This document shows, one piece after another, positions 1 to 10,699 of a stretch of DNA of 64,000 bases (positions within the stretch are counted from its first letter, which is position 1; each line of letters begins with the position of its first letter). Source of the DNA: Triatoma infestans. Taxonomy: Eukaryota > Arthropoda > Insecta > Hemiptera > Reduviidae. A program made the position numbers and the translations under genes. Below the pieces are notes generated by a model, which worked only from the letters and a program-made list of their open reading frames with translations, searched no databases and had not been told where the DNA came from. The stretch is from assembly GCA_011037195.1 (NCBI GenBank), contig JAAEAF010003819.1, positions 1 to 64,000 on the forward strand, given 5' to 3'.

Positions 1-30
<30 letters not shown>
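1..30. repeat. (ATT)n microsatellite, tail of a minus-strand LINE
   Basis: Ten ATT units open the window. Read on the minus strand this is an (AAT)n run directly after the 3' end of an I-like LINE fragment. I-clade LINEs commonly end in TAA/AAT repeats, so it is best read as that element's tail. Confidence 0.8.
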
Positions 31-34
<4 letters not shown>

Positions 35-400
35 ACCTCGGGTGGGCTATATCCCGGCACTGCAGTCAACAGAGGCGTATTGTGCCATCCCCGATAGTTC
101 CTAGTAGACAAACCCTCCATTCTTAAGAATTTTGAGGGCCTTCACCACCAGGTCATTTTGAGCTACCATCTCCTCAGGTCGCAACGTACCAAAGGTATCA
201 TACCTCAATTTAATTATTGCAACGCAATCAAACAACAGGTGGAAGGCCGTTTCCTCCTCTTCCTGACAAGGGTTCCTGAACAGATGTTTCCTGAACCTAC
301 CACGACCCGTAGGTATCCAGACTAGGAACATAATCTGGCTCCTACTCAGACGGAGCATAACCTGGCTCCTGCTCAGTCTCTCTAGGAAGCATAACATTTA
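31..400 (-). pseudogene. I-like LINE, C-terminal fragment
   Basis: The minus-strand reading frame carries the Cys/His signature found after the RNase H domain of I/R1-type LINEs: NPCQEEEETAFHLLFDC matches the family pattern C-E-E-T-x-x-H-L-L-x-x-C. The first CxxC pair is degenerate. The copy is severely 5'-truncated: RT and RNase H are missing. A stretch of about 24 bp around 330-385 (AGGAGCCAGRTTATG) is duplicated in tandem, which disrupts the part that should read TGH-x-LR-x-HL. The element ends in an AAT tail at the window edge. It resembles the copy at 45938-46715. It is non-functional. The I-clade call rests on the tail type and the C-terminal motif only. Confidence 0.75.
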
Positions 401-530
401 TGCCAGATATTCGAGATTTAGTTTTCAACAGAAATAAATGTTTTGAAGTGGTTTTTAAAAAATCAGTAATATGTAAATTCTGTCTGATTTCTGCATTTAT
501 GTGAACAGTGTAATCAAAAATCAAAAAAAT
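397..530 (+). repeat. Family H repeat, hairpin-end relic
   Basis: The stretch from GCCAGATATTCGAGATT through GTGAACAGTGTAATC aligns by eye with the hairpin-side end of the complete family H copy at 5262. It is degraded and lacks the terminal hairpin. Confidence 0.55.
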
Positions 531-594
531 CATAGGTAGTTTCGACGGGAGTTTAATAGAGGTTACGATTAAAGTTCCCAAACCGGAACTATAA

Positions 595-770
595 TACTAT
601 TCTATTCTAGATTGCAAGGCCTCCACAAGGAAGTAGAAGCAGTTAGGTCTTAAAGGCCCATTGTGTTCCTCAAATACACTCTTATATCAGCGCTGTTCCA
701 TTAATGAATAAAGTGCCAGAGCCCTATCGGTTATCTTGCCTACAGATCGAAAAACAAGGATAGGAAATAG
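595..770 (-). repeat. Possible LINE 3'-UTR relic
   Basis: On the minus strand the segment contains CACAATGGGCCT, a short spacer, then AGACCTAACTGC. The layout (CACAATRGRYCT, spacer, inverted complement, TGC) resembles the 3' ends of the R1-like LINE fragments and SINE1 copies elsewhere in this window. No coding part remains. Tentative. Confidence 0.35.
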
Positions 771-792
771 ACAAAAAGGTAGGAAGCTAACG

Positions 793-2165
793 AAAAGTTG
801 CAGGAAGCTTAAACTCAAACTTTTGATAGTCTAGGTACTACCACCACCATTAAAACATTTTGGGGCAAAATCCATCAACCGGAAGTGCCATTTTACTGAA
901 TAGTTTTTCAGTTTTTGTAATTTCCCCGAAAACAGCTTCAAAGATTTTTTTTTTTTTTTGTAAACTTGGTATATCAACTACACATATACAAAGAACTACA
1001 ACTTTTATTTGTAACATTTCTCCGGGAAAATTCATTTAAGGGCAGTTTTGGGAGAGTGGTGGGGTTTGGTTTCTTCTAAAGTGCTTTTTCAGTTATAACA
1101 CAATTCTAACGCATAAATAATATTAATTACAATTAAATGGAAAGGGAATAGCGTAGTGAAGAAGTGGTTAGCGTATTGGGTTCCCACGGGGAGGTCCCGG
1201 GTTCGTTGTCCAGCTGTGCTGCCCTTATATTTTTCCTTCCTAGAAGCCTTCACAGCTCACACTGTCCGGTGATGGACAATGTTGTCTGTAACGAGAGAAT
1301 CCTGTCCGGAGGCCGTCAGTATAGTGAGAAGGCTCCGGGCGCCAATGACCATAGATGTTGACGCGCCTTAAATTAAAAAAATACAATTAAATATGTTGTT
1401 GAAATTCCGAGTTTGAAGAAAATCGGATGCCCCAAAGTGCGCTTTACTGGAAATAGTTTTTAGTTTTCTACATTTTCTCTAAAACGGCTCCAACGCGATT
1501 TTTTCTTTAAACTTTAAATATCAACTAATACACATATAAAGAGCTACAACTTTTAAAATTTAAAACATTTCTCAGGGAAAATTCATTTAAGGGCACTTCT
1601 GGGGAAGGGTGGGGTTAGGTACATCTAAAGTCTATTTCGTTTAGTCGCAATTTCTGGTCATCTAATAATGTTAATTAAAATAAATATATGGTGACATTCG
1701 AGTTTGAAAAAAATCCATAACCGAAGTGCGTTTACTTCTAATGATTTTTTCTCTTTGCGGGGGGGGGCAATTTTTCTCCAAAAATGGCTCCGCACGATTT
1801 TCTGAACCTCGTACTGCAACAAGCATGCAAAGAAGCTACTTTTTTATTTATAAGACATTTTCTCTGGAAAATTCATTTAAGGGCACTTCTGGGGGAGGGG
1901 TAGGGTTATTTTTCTCTAAAGTGCTATCACAGGTGATTATACAATTGTATCATCCAAACAAAATTAATTAGAAATAAATACATGGCCAAAATTCCGAGTT
2001 TCAAGAAAATTAGTAAACCGGAAGTGCGCTTTTACTGAACAGTTTTTCAGTTTTCGTCGTATTTGAATTAATTTGGTACACAAACTATAAAATTGTCAAT
2101 TATCATTTTGAGAACTGGAGTAAGAGAAAGTTGTGTGAGTGTTTCACACTAGATTTTTTTATAAT
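793..2165 (+). repeat. Family H repeat, copy with four internal units
   Basis: Four tandem units are recognisable from the recurring CCGGAAGTGC-like motif near 880, 1430, 1723 and 2016. After subtracting the inserted SINE the spacing is about 298, 291 and 293 bp. Each unit also carries AACGGCTCC, a block like GAAAATTCATTTAAGGG, and a G-rich run. The copy ends at AGTAAGAGAAAGTTGTG and TGAGTGTTTCACAC, the hairpin that marks the TCTGG end of the family. The opposite terminal hairpin is missing. A SINE1 copy interrupts unit 1. No protein-coding capacity is seen. Confidence 0.8.
1139..1381 (+). mobile_element. SINE1 copy with 11-bp target-site duplication
   Basis: This is a tRNA-derived SINE. The head has an A-box-like GTGGTTAGCG and a B-box-like GGTCCCGGGTTCG. 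The anticodon-loop position reads TTCCCAC, a CCC (Gly-like) triplet. The body includes CTAGAAGCC, TCACACTGTCCGGTGATGG and AAGGCTCCGGGCGCC; the tail is CATAGATGTTGACGCGCC followed by A-rich sequence. The copy is flanked by TACAATTAAAT on both sides (1128-1138 and 1382-1392). The target is a family H repeat, so the SINE is younger than that copy. Confidence 0.9.
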
Positions 2166-2690
2166 CAAACTTAGTTCAAATGTTTATGATATTCTAATTG
2201 GTTAAAATAAAGAAAATCCAAAAAAAAAACACACACACACACCCAATATTTCATACAATGATAAGACACGATTTAGAATTAATATTCTAATAATAAATGT
2301 AATTAATATTATTGAGAAATACAATATAAAATATTATTCTACTTTATAAATTTTATTCTATAATATGAAGAAGTTATTACGATCTTTGCATTTTTATTTT
2401 AATTTATTATAAAATCATCTTTGTGAATATAAATGTTTTACATGGCCAATGAAATTTAGTATATCGGTGAGTTGGATACAAACCAGGTTGACCGTTAAAG
2501 AAACGGACAAAGTAAATCTATTTATGATATATTAACATTAAACACGCTATATTAAAAACAGCCATTTTATTCAAGAGGTCTTTTCAATAGTAACATATTA
2601 CTATGCATTTTTTATATTTTTATCAATAGTTTTTTCTTTATTTTTTTTTTTTTTAAAGGAATTCTGTTTGCGTCAATTATTTATTACTTT
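2166..2690. other. AT-rich spacer
   Basis: No gene or recognised element. It holds A/T runs and a short (CA)n tract at about 2230-2241. Confidence 0.6.
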
Positions 2691-3680
2691 CTCTTCTAAT
2701 TGCTGGTTAAAGAGAAAGTATTGCAATCGAGACAAATATTCATAATTGGATTGTTCACCGGAAATACATGTTTTGTGCTCCTCCTGAGTGTTCCTATGCG
2801 TTGGTCTAGTGGCTAGCGCACTCGACTTTCGTGCGAGAATTCAGGGTTCGATTCCTGTGAGGGCAAAGTCGGGAGTTGACCCAGCATCGTGAGAAATAAA
2901 ATGGGAAACTTCAGATAGTAGCGAAGGACAGAACTAAACGGCGAGTGAACTGTGTGGCGTGCTTACCACACGTTCCCCAATACATCGCCATCTGGCAAGC
3001 CTTGGTCCTTTTTGGACGGTTGCGCCATAGGTTTTTTTTTTTTTCTAAGCTCCCCTGAGTACGAAACAATGTTTCTTGCGAATTGATCTGTATGTGAGTC
3101 TGTGGGTTAAAAGAATATCTCAAAAATGAAATGTCGCAGGAAGCTCAGAATTCGTATTCAATTTAGGCATTACCACCGCATTTCTGGCAAAATCTATCAA
3201 CCGGAAGTGCGAATTTACTGAATACAATGATTCAGGATGTCTTTCAGGTTTTCGTGATTTTTTTTTCCAAAACGGCTCCAAAGATTTTCTGAAAACTACA
3301 TACTTCAACTATACATATAATGAGCTACAAACTTTTATTTGAAACATTTCTCTGGAAAAATTCATTTAAGGGGGACTTTTGGGGGAAGGTGTATGGGCTA
3401 TGGTTCTCTCTAAAGTGCTATCTCAGTAGATTATACACAAATCTACCATCAAAACAAATTACACTACCAAACTTCCGAGTTTCAAGAAAATGAGTAAACC
3501 AGAAGTGGGTTTTTACTGAATACTTTTTCAGATTTCTTGATTTCATCCAGAAATACACACCACGGATTTCATTAAATTTGGTATACTAACTATGAATTAT
3601 AGAGATCTATCATTTTTGTTTGAAATCTTTTTTTTTTTTCGAGAAATATATTTAACGCAAGTTTAAGACTTGCAAATCAA
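2691..3680 (+). repeat. Family H repeat split by SINE3
   Basis: It begins with the hairpin-side motif (CTTTCTCTTCTAATTG, then AGAGAAAGTATTGC) and CACCGGAAATACATG. It resumes after the SINE3 insertion with CTCAAAAATGAAATG and runs through CAACCGGAAGTGCG (about 3198) into a second unit near 3500. The far end is lost in AT-rich sequence near 3680. Confidence 0.75.
2790..3048 (+). mobile_element. SINE3 copy (tRNA-Glu-like head)
   Basis: The head has an A box (TGGTCTAGTGGCTAGCG) and a B box (GGGTTCGATTCC). The anticodon loop reads CTTTCGT, giving a TTC (Glu-like) triplet. The T-stem and acceptor stem do not pair properly, so this is not a functional tRNA. The body contains GACCCAGCATCGTGAGAA and GAAGGACAGAACTAAACGG, and the element ends in a T-rich run. 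Near-identical flanks GCTCCTCCTGAGT (2777-2789) and GCTCCCCTGAGT (3049-3060) look like a target-site duplication inside family H. Confidence 0.8.
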
Positions 3681-3689
3681 ATTATGTTT

Positions 3690-3795
3690 AATGTTTAGTT
3701 CTGGCCTTCGCTAACAAGTTTCGGTACTATCTGTAGCTCACCACCTTTTTCTCATGATGCTGGGTGAACATCGTCTTTACCCTCACGATTATCTA
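3690..3795 (-). repeat. SINE3 relic
   Basis: Read on the minus strand it contains CACCCAGCATCATGAGAA and GCGAAGGCCAGAACTAAAC, matching the body of the SINE3 copy at 2790. The tRNA-like head is mostly lost. A third copy is at 22580. Confidence 0.6.
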
Positions 3796-4600
3796 ACAAT
3801 TAGGTATAAAAATTATTTCTAACAGCAGGAGAAATCGCTTTGATTCAGTAAGCTTACTTTTAGAAAGAAGTTTCCTTAAAAGGAACTTTCGGAAACACAA
3901 TCTTCTTTAAAGAATTAAATCAAAGATCTTTTGTACAAATTAAAGATAATTCACAATAAGGTGAAATTAAAAAAAATGACAGAAGAAAGGGATCTGATAT
4001 TATATATTATTTTCCATGAAGAGTCTAAGATGTAATGTGAATTGCTAATTCAACTGATGTAGGGATGGGAACTTTATTTATTGTATATTTATACTGGTTT
4101 GTAATGAGCGAGTGTTTGTGGCAGCCTAAACTACTCATTACAATATGTCCGTCTCGTCTGTTACTTCCTAAATGATATATGTGATGTTTATATTGTTGAT
4201 GTTATGTAGATTTGTTTCGTTTTCTCTCTTTCTCTTTTCCATTTATTTTTTTCTTTTTTTTCTCTGCATATACTTCTCTAGAAGAAACATTGGCCGTCAT
4301 CAAAGAAACTTTTTCTCAACTTAGCATCTTTGTAACCTAATTTCCCAGCTATTAGATCAAAGGTTCCCAATGTGAACCTTTTAAAGATCCTTAGGTGTCG
4401 CTATGGATTAATGGAAGTTGAAAGGAATTGAAGAACATAAAAAATTTTGATGCAGGTAAAGAGTGTTCAAAAAGAGAGGATAAAAAGCCAAATTTAAGTT
4501 AAGATCATTAAGATCAAAAGAAGAAAAAACGTTTTAGCAGACGATTTAATTTTTTCTTAAAATTATAAACAGATGATATAACCGTATCACCTGGAATCTG
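3796..4600. other. AT-rich spacer
   Basis: No gene or recognised repeat. A pyrimidine-rich tract lies at about 4221-4266. Confidence 0.5.
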
Positions 4601-4604
4601 GAGC

Positions 4605-4735
4605 GTATCTGGAATGGCATTTGAGGGAGAAACCTAACATCAACCTTCCCAGAATCCCCCCTTAAGCCAATTTTTCTAGAAAAATGTTCCAAATAAAGTG
4701 ATAAAGCAACATATCTAGTATTGTGATCTTTTAGG
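4605..4735 (-). repeat. Family H relic
   Basis: The stretch CCTTCCCAGAATCCCCCC, CTTAAGCCAATTTTTC and AAATGTTCCAAATAAAG aligns with the family H unit in minus orientation. Both ends are lost. Confidence 0.5.
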
Positions 4736-5261
4736 ATTCCGCGGCCATTTTCATAAAAAAAAACACTTGAGTTTCCGAATTGAAACCGCCTCAATAGTTT
4801 GTTAGAAACCGACGTTCTTATTATCACAGTCATACATAACCGAATTAAGCCATTTAAAATGATGATGATCCTGGTCACATCCACTAACTAACACGAGCTA
4901 CACTGCGCGAAGAAGAACAAAAGCTTGTATGAATCTTAGTATCTCGACGTAGACCGGACGAATCGGAGACGATAATACCTCCGAACTAGCCGGCGACGTC
5001 GATACAAATACGGCATCAGTAGTAGTAATATATACGGGCCGTCTATTGATTCCTTGGGAAAAAAGGAATATCCGCATGAAACAACTGTAACACGATTTAA
5101 AAAACTCAAGCGAATCTGGTGGGCGGTAGTTCGGATACCATAATTATGGGAAGTTGGTTTTGATACTTTCTATTATCACAATTGGATTGTACAAAGGATT
5201 GTATTATAACGAATGATGTATCATGTTTCAAATTCAAGCAGATTTCGAAAGAATTATTTTA
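4736..5261. other. Spacer with a CpG-rich patch
   Basis: No gene is recognised. About 4890-5060 is conspicuously richer in CG dinucleotides than its surroundings (for example CTCGACGTAGACCGGACG). See findings. Confidence 0.45.
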
Positions 5262-6290
5262 TAACTTTCTCTTACTAAAGAGGAAGTATTGCGATGCGCC
5301 AGATTTTTGAAACTGAGTTTTCACCGGAAATACACATTTTGAAGTCGCCTAAGTCCAAAGAAGTGATTTTTTTAAAAAAATGATGTGTGTCTGGTGTGTC
5401 TATTTGTCTGTCTGTCTGTGTGTGAACAGAATAACTCAAAAACGAAAAGTTGCAGAAACCACAAACATGGTATTCCGTTCATCCTTCATCAGAGACGAAG
5501 ATTTCGGGCAAAATCCATCAACCGGGAAGTGCCACTTTACTGAATGTTTTTTTTTTTTTCTTCAGTTTTCTGCTACTTTCTCTAAAACGGCTCCAATGAT
5601 TTTCTTAAAACATTACATATTAACTACACATATTATAAAGAGCTTCGACTTATATTTGCAACATTTCTCCGAGAAAATTAATTTAAGAGCAATTTTAGAA
5701 TGAGGGGAGGGGGTTATGGTTTCCTCTAAAGTACTATTTCAGTTTATTACACAATAATTCTATCATTTCAATAATATTAATTAGAATTAAATATGTTGTC
5801 GAAATCCCAAGTTTGAAGAAAATCGGGATAGCCGGAAATGCGCTTTACTTTAAGTAATTTTAAGTTTTCTGCTATTTTCTCTAAAAGGGCTTCAACGATT
5901 TTTTTTTTTTTTTCAACTTTAAATATTAGCAACATATATAATGAGGTACAACATTTCTGCGCAAAAATTCTTTTAAGGAGACTTTTGGGGGGGTGGAGTG
6001 GGGATTATATTTTCCTCTAATATGCTATTTCCGTTCAACAATGAGCTATATAATTCTGCCAACTACATAATATTAATTATAATTATATAAGTTGCCAAAA
6101 TTCTCAGTTTGAAGAAAATCTGGTTGAGCGGAAGTACGACTTTACTGGAATAGATTTTTTCAATTCTTTTTGGTGATTTTCTTCATAACAATGCCGACGG
6201 TTTTAAACACTAATAAGAATTGTAAGTGTGAAGAAAATTTGCCATTTCGCAGTAAGAGAAATTCGTGTGAGTGTTTCACACCAGATTTTT
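5262..6290 (+). repeat. Family H repeat, complete copy
   Basis: This is the best complete copy. It starts at AACTTTCTCTTACTAAAG and AGGAAGTATTGCGATG, then GTTTTCACCGGAAATACAC, a T/G-rich microsatellite-like stretch (5380-5422) and AACTCAAAAACGAAAAG. Three tandem units follow, marked by CCGGGAAGTGCC (5521), GCCGGAAATGCG (about 5830) and GCGGAAGTACG (about 6128), a spacing of about 300 bp. It closes with CGCAGTAAGAGAAATTCG and TGAGTGTTTCACACCAGA. The two ends carry inverted copies of about 13 bp (ACTTTCTCTTACT against AGTAAGAGAAA), and GTGTGA...TCACAC can form a hairpin. It encodes no protein. The layout resembles HINE/DINE-1-type non-autonomous Helentrons; the class is an inference. Confidence 0.85.
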
Positions 6291-7235
6291 TTTTTTTCTT
6301 AAGTTGAATACAGAATCTTATGAGAGAAATCGTATAGAATAGACTTTCTCATCTTGGAATACCCATTAAGAACCTTATTTATGTTTTTATATTACTTAAT
6401 AAGAAACAGCCAATCAAAAACACATTTAAATCTATTTTAATAATAAAATGTTTCCCACCCAAATTTGTCAGTTCGTAGCTTAGTCTCTCTCTTAAATGAA
6501 CAATTCTTTCGTCTAACAAATCCTTTCTATCAACGATTTAACCTTTCATTTATTCACTTTGTCTTAATTAATTTAATAAAAACTACCAAACAGGAAACAG
6601 GATTGTTTCCCGTAATTTTTTACTATTTGTTTTAAGATATTTCATATATATTTCTTAGAATTTACCTGTTTAGTTACCATTCCTACCTACTTTTCATACT
6701 AACACAAACAAAATGAATGAGAATGATGAATATACCCCCAGTGAAATAAAGAAGACTGAGAGACTGGAAGGTAAGATTTAACCAAAACTGATGACCCTTT
6801 GCTGTCAACTCCCCACGGGGGTACCACAAACCATTCATCTCACCTTCTGCCGTACATATCAATAGTAAAAAAAAAAAATAAGAAAAAAAAGAGAAACATA
6901 TATTCACCTAAAATACCAGTTAGTAAATATTTCGTTAGTTAAAAATGTAAAGGAGTTGCTACTGACATGTTTGTTTGTAAATAACAACTGTACAGAATCA
7001 TGTCTTTATTTGAACTGAAAATAAATTGTTTTTCTATGAATTACTGAGAAGGTATAAGTTGTATAATATACAAAGTGTATAAGTATCGTAAGGATAATAT
7101 AAATTTTAATTTTATATCTTTTATTAATAATTTTCTTTACGCAATTCATTTAGGAAATTTAGCAAATGTGTATTTTGTGTATATGTGTTAATGTTTCAAC
7201 AAACTATCGCATAATTTAGATGCTAGCATGATCAT
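6291..7235. other. AT-rich spacer
   Basis: No gene or recognised element. Confidence 0.5.
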
Positions 7236-7239
7236 CAAA

Positions 7240-7605
7240 ATTTGTCCAACTTGGAATTACAACTTTACCGAATATTTTTTTCATATTTGCAATTATTATG
7301 GAAGCAGTTGCAATGTTTTTTTTTTCTTTAAAAAAAGGTAACTAGACATATGTAAGGCTTACAACATTTACTGTGATTTAAGGTTTTAGCACTTATATAA
7401 TGATGATAAAAGCCATTAAAAGCATTGCTAGTATTCCTCAGTTTGAAAAAAAAATCTCGTTAACCGGAAGTGCGCTTTTATTCAATAATTTTGGTAAGAT
7501 TTGCAGAATAATATCATTTTACCATTTCGAGAGTGGTTCCATTAATTTTCTTTAAGTAATTGCAAACCAATTACGCACGCATATAAATGCTTGTAATGTT
7601 ATCTG
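7240..7605 (+). repeat. Family H relic
   Basis: TTAACCGGAAGTGCGC at about 7456 and flanking unit-like sequence identify a degraded internal unit in plus orientation. Both ends are missing. Confidence 0.6.
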
Positions 7606-7730
7606 CTGAAGAGGCTACTAGGAAGAGAAAAATCTAATGGCAGCACTGTTGGACTCGAACGCGGGACCTTTGCGTGCAAAGACCCTTCACGCGTCAGCAC
7701 TGGCTAATTCCTTCCCTAATTAAGAGTAAT
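7606..7730 (-). repeat. SINE1 fragment
   Basis: On the minus strand the head and early body are present: AGTGCTGACGC, a B-box-like CCGCGTTCGAGTCC, then CAGTGCTGCCATTAG and TCTTCCTAGTAGCC. The 3' half is missing. Confidence 0.75.
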
Positions 7731-7859
7731 GTTTTATTACATTATTATTCCTTATTATGATTTATTCATTATTCAATATTATTAATTATTTATAACAAAG
7801 ATTATTAACTGAGCATCAGTATTATTACACACAATACATACGTAGGCACAAAACACGCA

Positions 7860-8013
7860 TGCAAACACACACCCACACCCACACAATTTTCTAAAAACCA
7901 ATTTTTTGGACACAGGGGACCTCAAAAAAGGATATTTCCTGTGAAAATTCGATATAGAAAATTTGGCATGATTACAATACTTCCTATTACTAGGAGTAAG
8001 AGGAAGTAATAGT
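7860..8013 (-). repeat. Family H terminal fragment with hairpin
   Basis: CA-rich DNA leads into TTTCTAAAAACCAATTTTTT, GGACACAGGGGACCTC and GGCATGATTACAATACTTCC, then the near-perfect terminal hairpin TACTTCCTATTACT-AGG-AGTAAGAGGAAGTA. This copy shows the family's hairpin end best. Confidence 0.75.
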
Positions 8014-9890
8014 ACTAAGTTTCTATTATTTTACACATATTACCTAAAATAAACTTTGCCATCGTAGGAAATAAAAATAATTCTTAGATTTCTTCTTTTT
8101 ATTAAACAATTAGATATAAAAAATTATGTTATTAAGTCAATAAAAAAAACATAGGTTAAAGAAAAATTTTAAATAATGTTTAATATACGCTTATAAGAGG
8201 TCAGAAGCATTAATACTACAGCTTGCAAGTAGTTCAACTAGGCAAATATTGTCCTCGGAACTGAAAACACACTTCAGTATTAAGGCAGTCCGGATTAAAG
8301 TTTCTTCCCATATAATTATACTGTTTATAACGCCCCTCTTCGTCTTCTCACCGGCCTATCTAACCGACAACCTGACATTATTGCTTGGATTTTAATTCAA
8401 AGTATTTTTTTTTTTTTTTTTTTAAACATAAAATACTAATAAATCATAAAATGTATATTTTCACTTCTTTAAGTTAGTAGGAGGACAAGCGGACAGGAAA
8501 AAGAATATTCTCCAACTATTTATATATATATTGAATAAAATATAGAAAAGAAAGGAGAGAGAAGTGAGAAAGGTGTACAAAAGTATGACGGGTCTAGGAC
8601 AAACACAGAGAACTGAAGTGAAAGACCGAAGCGTGGGGCCACGAACTAGAATGGAAAGAAGGGATATACAGAAGAATATTTCTTTAAAATAAAAAAAAAT
8701 AAATAAATAGAATAAAAATAAAAAAAAAATAAAAAAATTGTAGTGCGCACAGCCGAAAGAGTTCAAAAGGTGTCAAAGTGTGGAGGAGTTATGGGTGTCA
8801 CCTTTTGTGCTCAAGAGTTGGCCGTGAAGGAAAGGCTGGGCGGTAAAGAGGGGCAGGCACACTCATTGTGGTACTCAGGAGTGTGTTGGACTTGTCTCTT
8901 TCACACTCTCTCTCTCTCTACTCTTTACAGCATCCCACTTGAGACATGGACCCCATGATATATCGCTGCCAGACCCGCTATCATAAATACACACGTATTC
9001 CACACCACTTCTTCTAAACATCGTGTATATTATTATATTCCACAGTATCGCTAGTACTGGCTTAATCCTGCTATAGGACAAACTTCTTCCTCACACCCCT
9101 TTACTTTTTTTTTTTTTCAATTTTTCTTTGATAAACTGAAGGCAAGAAAGACCGGCCTAGTCTTCCTATTTCCGTTATATAGTGGATCAGTTTTGCAGAT
9201 AAAAAAAAAAAAAAAAAAAAAAAAAAACGGGAGCCTGAATTTTATTAATTTTCCGTAACCGACAGGAAAATAAATACATAACTTGACTATATATTATTTA
9301 TCGATAAAAAAAGAACAGGTTCCAGTTACTATATTTGGACCCTCTCTTCAGCCCACATCGTATCCCCTATGTTAAATAAATGAGTTTTATTTGCGGGAGT
9401 AATAATAAAAAAAAACAGAAAAAAAAAAAATGTAACTAAAGTATTAGCAATATACTATCGTTGTATTCTTTTCTAATAAATTCTTATTGATTTGCAACAA
9501 CTATATACATATAAACTACATACATATACATATATATACATAATATATATCTACTTGCTGATATTTTGCTTTGTAGTTGAAACTCCATATTTTAATATTT
9601 TTTTTTTTTTTTTAATTTATATTAAATTTTATTATATGTTCCAGCTAAAGTTTTAAAAAGAACTTTCTTACACAGTAACTTCTTACAAAATAACTTACTT
9701 AAAGAAAAACAAATAAAATTGTATAATGAGTGATAAATAAAACAAGGAGTTATACACTTATGGCTCAACAGTAACATTTACTCAAGGGCTTAATTTATTC
9801 TACATCATCAGAATAAAAGTTGGCCAATATAGTGTTTGATAATATTTTGATAGATTTGGTCAGTCATTGTATACTTCTTTATAATGCTTA
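8014..9890. other. Spacer with homopolymer runs
   Basis: No recognised gene. It holds a T run (8406-8423), a less AT-rich stretch (about 8740-9080), a short (CT)n (about 8906-8920), an A run (about 9200-9227) and AT-rich low-complexity DNA. Reading frames around 8461-8766 are low-complexity Phe/Leu/Tyr strings and are not credible. Confidence 0.5.
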
Positions 9891-9894
9891 TTAT

Positions 9895-10035
9895 AGGTTT
9901 CCGATTTTCAACCATCTTGTCTGGTTTAACTAGAATATGTAGGAAACTTCAAACTGTAGAAGTCAACATTTTTACTTATTCTGGGTAAACCAAACCCTAA
10001 AAATGGATGAAGATCTGAAACCGATCAGAATTAAA
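9895..10035. repeat. IR-B relic with hammerhead-like arms
   Basis: The left arm (GGTTTCCGATTTTCAACCAT, then CTTGTCTGGTTTA) and the right arm (TAAACCAAACCC, then ATGGATGAAGATCTGAAACC) are inverted copies around a short centre. The motif ATGGATGAARATC-TGAAACC matches the arms of the IR-B copies at 51090 and 57825. The CTGANGA core is mutated in both arms. Confidence 0.55.
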
Positions 10036-10171
10036 TAAAAAAAGAAGCATACCATGAATACATTCTTAAATAAAAGTTCATCTGTTTGAGTATATACTCC
10101 TAAAATTGTAGGCAGCTCAATATATTACCATGCAGATTAAAATTTGAATAAATAATTGATTAAAGAATTAG

Positions 10172-10352
10172 AGGGCTTAATGTGTCCAACTACCAAATTA
10201 GGTGTCGTCGACGGAGGGTGGAAGCACCCACTTTAATATTAATATTTTTTTAAATGGATATAAAAATTTAGCAGTTATACACCGAAGACTCGAACGAGGG
10301 GGGAAACTTCCAGTTACAAGTCTATGCTCATAACAACTACACCAACATCTAA
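10172..10352 (-). mobile_element. SINE2 copy
   Basis: On the minus strand it reads AGATGTTGGTGTAGTTGTTA (A box) and CGTTCGAGTCTTCGGTGTAT (B box region). It continues with TAGCTGCTAAATTTTTATATC-like body sequence and ends ACCTAATTTGGTAGTTGGAC. The anticodon-loop position is TTGTAAC, a TGT (Thr-like) triplet. Same family as 13966 and 48611. Confidence 0.75.
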
Positions 10353-10699
10353 CATATCACAAACACTACACACAAATTTTATGCTATTTTGGGAGTAATA
10401 TTCATATGTACAATTAGTTTCGTCACAGATCACAAGATTAACACAAAAACATATTTCTTCCATCAGTTAAAGATTGTTTTTGATCACAGACTATGTCTAA
10501 ATATTGGAAAAAATTTGTAAGCAAAAATTCGGTTAAAAAGATTAATTTTTTATAAATAAGTTGAAAGGAATAAACTAAAATGTTATAATTATTTCCATTT
10601 TATTGATTCGAATTAAATTTTTTATAATAATTATATAATTATTGTAATTTTCTTATACGCATAAATCCTTGATATACATTATGTTTATATCAAAATATC

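Noticed and set aside
793..2165. Satellite array or CRISPR-like direct repeats
   Set aside because: Units are about 290-300 bp, only 2-4 per copy, with defined ends and dispersed copies on both strands, so it is an interspersed element.
2790..2870. Possible tRNA-Glu gene
   Set aside because: A and B boxes are good, but acceptor and T stems do not pair, and the sequence is the head of a SINE with a target duplication.
6683..6907. Signal-peptide-like minus-strand frame of 74 aa
   Set aside because: The Phe/Leu-rich start comes from an A-rich tract on the plus strand; nothing else supports a gene.
8461..8766. 101-aa minus-strand frame rich in Phe, Leu and Tyr
   Set aside because: It lies over A/T low-complexity DNA with homopolymers; composition explains it and no domain is seen.
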